From an uncultured Amaricoccus sp. (GTDB lineage Bacteria > Pseudomonadota > Alphaproteobacteria > Rhodobacterales > Rhodobacteraceae), in NCBI RefSeq assembly GCF_937858865.1, contig NZ_CALLYO010000567.1, positions 1 to 8,447 on the forward strand: DNA of 8,447 bases. Direction: 5' to 3'. This document shows, in pieces, positions 6,276 through 8,447 of this stretch (the first letter of the stretch is position 1; each line of letters starts with the position of its first letter). A program made the position numbers and the translations under genes. The notes under the pieces were generated by a model that saw only the letters and a program-made list of their open reading frames with translations, searched no databases and had not been told where the DNA came from.

Positions 6276-7034
6276 ATGCGCTTCTCGGCCAATACCGGCT
6301 TTCTCTACCGCGAGCTGCCCTTCCTCGAGCGCATCGGCGCCGCCGCCGCCGCGGGGTTCGATGCGGTCGAGTTCCACGACGAGGCGCAGCGCGAAGACCC
6401 GGGCGCGCTCGCGGGCGCGCTCGCCGCGGCCGGGCTGCCGGTCCTCGGCCTCAACGTCCGCATGGGGGAGACGGCGGGCCGCGCCGCCATCCCCGGCGCC
6501 GAGGCCGAGGCGCGCGCCGACATCGACGCCGCCGCCGCCGTCGCCGGGGCGGTCGGGGCGGGGGCGATCCACGTCCTCTCCGGCCGGGCCGAGGGCGATG
6601 CGGCGCGGGCCGCCCTAGTCGGCAACCTGCGCCATGCGCTCGGGCGCTTCCCGGGCACGGTGCTGATCGAGCCGATCTGCCGCGCCGCCAATCCCGGCTA
6701 TTTCCTGTCGAGCCTCGACCAGACGCTGGCGATCCTGGCCGAGGTGGACCACCCGCGGCTGAAGATCCTCTTCGACTGCTACCACGTCGAGACCGGGGAC
6801 GGCGACTGCCTCGGGCGGTTCCGCGCCGCGCTGCCGCACCTCGGCCACGTGCAGATCGCCTCGCTGCCCGACCGCGCCGAGCCGACCGGGGGGCGGCTCG
6901 ACTATGCCCGCCTGCTGCCGGCGATGGTCGGGGCCGGCTACGCCGGCGCCTTCGGCTGCGAGTACCGCCCGAGCGAGCCGCCGGCGGCGATGCTCGCCCG
7001 GCTCCGCGCGCGGCTCGCGCCGGAATCCCGTTAA
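6276..7034 (+). CDS. otnI: 2-oxo-tetronate isomerase, hydroxypyruvate isomerase-like TIM barrel
   Basis: Predicted to isomerise 2-oxo-tetronate to 3-oxo-tetronate, the substrate of the kinase encoded on the other strand. The 252-residue protein matches the Hyi/OtnI family from end to end: MRFSAN start, metal/catalytic glutamate 132 in LIEP, D167 in FDCYH, Q193 in HVQIA and glutamate 229 in GCEY. I start it at the ATG at 6276, which has GGGGAGA at 6261-6267 as ribosome binding site and gives the family's usual N-terminus. An upstream in-frame ATG at 6213 would add 21 arginine-rich residues unlike the family. The loop after N60 ([14 protein letters not shown]) looks about four residues shorter than the GDW/GERG-containing loop I recall in E. 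coli Hyi. Hydroxypyruvate isomerase activity remains possible, but the otnK and otnC context favours OtnI. It is transcribed divergently from the operon across 128 bases. Confidence 0.85.
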   Translation: MRFSANTGFLYRELPFLERIGAAAAAGFDAVEFHDEAQREDPGALAGALAAAGLPVLGLNVRMGETAGRAAIPGAEAEARADIDAAAAVAGAVGAGAIHVLSGRAEGDAARAALVGNLRHALGRFPGTVLIEPICRAANPGYFLSSLDQTLAILAEVDHPRLKILFDCYHVETGDGDCLGRFRAALPHLGHVQIASLPDRAEPTGGRLDYARLLPAMVGAGYAGAFGCEYRPSEPPAAMLARLRARLAPESR

Positions 7035-7076
7035 CGAAGATTGCCATCCGGTTGACGGCGGCAGGGATTATCCAGC

Positions 7077-7120
7077 AAAAACAACAGAGTCACCAGGTGG
7101 GCACGCGTGCCCCGGGCACG
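7077..7120 (-). terminator. Weak candidate transcription terminator after the double-ATPase gene
   Basis: Directly after the ATPase stop, three seven-base arms follow one another: GGGCACG (7099-7105), its complement CGTGCCC (7106-7112), and GGGCACG again (7114-7120). The middle arm can pair with either neighbour. On the minus strand a T-rich stretch (rc of 7077-7089, ending in five T) comes about nine bases after the last arm, which is farther than in a standard intrinsic terminator. Read toward otnI from the other side there is no T tract, so otnI has no clear terminator of its own. Confidence 0.35.
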
Positions 7121-7121
7121 C

Positions 7122-8447
7122 TCAGCCCGCCCGTTCGAGCACCGGCGTCGCGGCCATGAGCTCGCGGGTATAGGGATGCTCGGGCGCCTCGAGGACCCGG
7201 GCCGTCGGCCCCGCCTCGACGACCTCCCCGGCGCGCATCACCATCACCCGGTCGGTGATCGCCCGCACGACCCCCAGGTCGTGGCTGATGAAGAGATAGG
7301 CGAGGCCGTGCCGCGCCATGAGGTCGGCGAGGAGATCGAGGATCTGCGCCCGGACCTGCACGTCGAGGGCCGAGACCGCCTCGTCGAGCACGATGAGCTT
7401 CGGGCGGATGATGAGCGCCCGGGCAATGGCGATCCGCTGCCGCTGGCCGCCGGAGAATTCGTGGATGTACTTGTCGGCATCGGCCGGCGCGAGCCCCACC
7501 TCCGCGAGCGCCGCCTCGACGGCCCGCCGCCGCCCGGCCCCCTGCGGCGGATCGTCGAGCAGGTGGAAGGGCTCGGCGACCAGGCGGGCGACCCGGTGGC
7601 GCGGGTTGAAGCTGCCGTAGGGATCCTGGAAGACCGCCTGCATCTTGGCGCGCAGGCTGCGCGGCATCGGCTCGCCAGCGCGGACCGCCTCGCCCTCGAC
7701 CCGGACGCTGCCGCCCTGCATCGGCTCGAGGCCCAGGACGGCGCGGGCGAGCGTCGACTTGCCGCAGCCGCTCTCGCCGACGAGGCCGAGGCTCTCGCCG
7801 GCGTCGAGCTCGAAGCTGACCCCGCGCACGGCATGGAACGCCTCGCGCCCCCCGAAGAGCCCGCGCCGCGGCCCGGGATAGTCGCGCACCATCGCCTCGA
7901 CGGCGAGGAGCGGCGCGCCGCCCGCCCGGGCGCGCCGGGCCGGCACATGGCCCGAGGCCGCGAAGAGGGCGCGGGTATAGGGATGGCGCATCTCGCGCAG
8001 CACCTCGGCGGTGGGCCCGGTCTCGACCACCCGCCCGCGGTGCATGATGGCGAGCGCCCCCGCCACCTCTGCCGCCACGGCGAGATCGTGGGTGATCAGC
8101 ATCATCGCCATCCCGTCCTCCTCGACCAGCCGGCGCAGCAGCGCGAGGATGCGCGCCTCGGTCGTCACGTCGAGCGCGGTGGTCGGCTCGTCGGCGATGA
8201 GGAGCTTCGGGCGCAGCGCGATCGCCATGGCAATCCCCACCCGCTGCCGCTGGCCGCCGGAGAGCTGGTGCGGATAGCGCGTCGGCGGGAAGCGCGCCGC
8301 GGGCAGCCCCACCCGCTCCAGCGTCGCCTCGGCAATGGCGCGCGCCTCGGCCCGGCCGGCGGCGCGGTGCACCCTGACCGTCTCGGCCACCTGGTCGCCG
8401 ATCGTCTGCAGCGGATTGAGCGCGGTCATCGGCTCCTGGAAGATCAT
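7122..8447 (-). CDS. Dipeptide/oligopeptide-type ABC transporter double ATPase, N-terminus beyond window edge
   Basis: A fusion of two OppD/DppD-OppF-type ATPase domains, as in YejF and GsiA, that would power a peptide, opine or related importer on its own without a separate partner ATPase. The 441 visible residues begin inside the first domain at its Q-loop (MIFQEP), so roughly 80-100 residues including the first Walker A lie outside the window; the methionine at the edge is internal, not the start. Domain one shows signature LSGGQRQR at 62-69, Walker B LLIADE at 82-87 and histidine 120. Domain two is complete: Walker [10 protein letters not shown] at 224-232, VFQDP at 272-276, FSGGQRQR at 331-338, LIVLDE at 351-356 and histidine 389. 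Both domains end with the HPYTR motif typical of this family. The substrate cannot be told without the binding-protein and permease genes, which presumably lie to the right. The convergent orientation suggests a unit separate from the otn genes. Confidence 0.92.
   Translation of the reverse strand: MIFQEPMTALNPLQTIGDQVAETVRVHRAAGRAEARAIAEATLERVGLPAARFPPTRYPHQLSGGQRQRVGIAMAIALRPKLLIADEPTTALDVTTEARILALLRRLVEEDGMAMMLITHDLAVAAEVAGALAIMHRGRVVETGPTAEVLREMRHPYTRALFAASGHVPARRARAGGAPLLAVEAMVRDYPGPRRGLFGGREAFHAVRGVSFELDAGESLGLVGESGCGKSTLARAVLGLEPMQGGSVRVEGEAVRAGEPMPRSLRAKMQAVFQDPYGSFNPRHRVARLVAEPFHLLDDPPQGAGRRRAVEAALAEVGLAPADADKYIHEFSGGQRQRIAIARALIIRPKLIVLDEAVSALDVQVRAQILDLLADLMARHGLAYLFISHDLGVVRAITDRVMVMRAGEVVEAGPTARVLEAPEHPYTRELMAATPVLERAG

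Noticed and set aside
5056..6618. A 520-codon plus-strand open frame reaching into otnI
   Set aside because: It is antisense to the ATPase gene, changes to an out-of-frame reading of otnI, crosses the promoter region and shows no recognisable motif.
7041..7071. TTGCCA ... GATTAT as a plus-strand promoter after otnI
   Set aside because: The spacing is 19 bases and there is no plus-strand gene for it to serve; the convergent gene lies on the other strand.
8445..8447. ATG at the right edge as start of the double-ATPase gene
   Set aside because: The residues that follow ([12 protein letters not shown]) are the Q-loop in the middle of an ABC domain, so the gene must begin to the right of the window.

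Overview
The window looks like a chromosomal stretch from a high-GC (roughly 70% by eye) Gram-negative bacterium, most likely an alphaproteobacterium. The support is the strongly GC-biased third codon positions, the twin-arginine signal on the sugar-binding protein, the carbohydrate ABC operon style, and a two-domain peptide-type ABC ATPase. I cannot name the genus. There are no RNA genes, CRISPR arrays, insertion sequences or phage genes in view.

Layout. Positions 1-6147 are one tightly packed operon on the minus strand. Read in the direction of transcription it contains an ABC ATPase of the MalK/UgpC type (6147-5092), a Tat-exported solute-binding protein (5022-3718), two MalF/MalG-type permeases (3663-2740 and 2740-1796), a DUF1537 four-carbon acid-sugar kinase (1799-555, otnK) and a class II aldolase-fold decarboxylase (558 to beyond the left edge, otnC). 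From the first permease to otnC every junction is a stop/start overlap (TGATG or ATGA), so transporter and enzymes are probably translationally coupled. A 128-bp divergent region (6148-6275) separates this operon from otnI (6276-7034, plus strand), a TIM-barrel isomerase of the hydroxypyruvate isomerase family. An 87-bp convergent gap follows. The 3' part of an unrelated-looking dipeptide/oligopeptide-type double-ATPase gene then runs in from the right edge on the minus strand (8447-7122).

How the genes work together. OtnI, OtnK and OtnC form a known route for C4 acid sugars: 2-oxo-tetronate is isomerised to 3-oxo-tetronate, phosphorylated at C4 and decarboxylated to dihydroxyacetone phosphate, which enters glycolysis. 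The usual first enzyme, an NAD-dependent L-threonate or D-erythronate dehydrogenase, is not in the window. It would be expected just beyond position 1, downstream of otnC. No transcription regulator is visible either. The most interesting point is that a complete CUT1-type ABC importer, a class best known for oligosaccharides and glycerol phosphates, is fused by overlapping reading frames to an acid-sugar kinase pathway. I infer that it imports threonate, erythronate or a precursor of them. That substrate is a hypothesis from context, not something the sequence proves.
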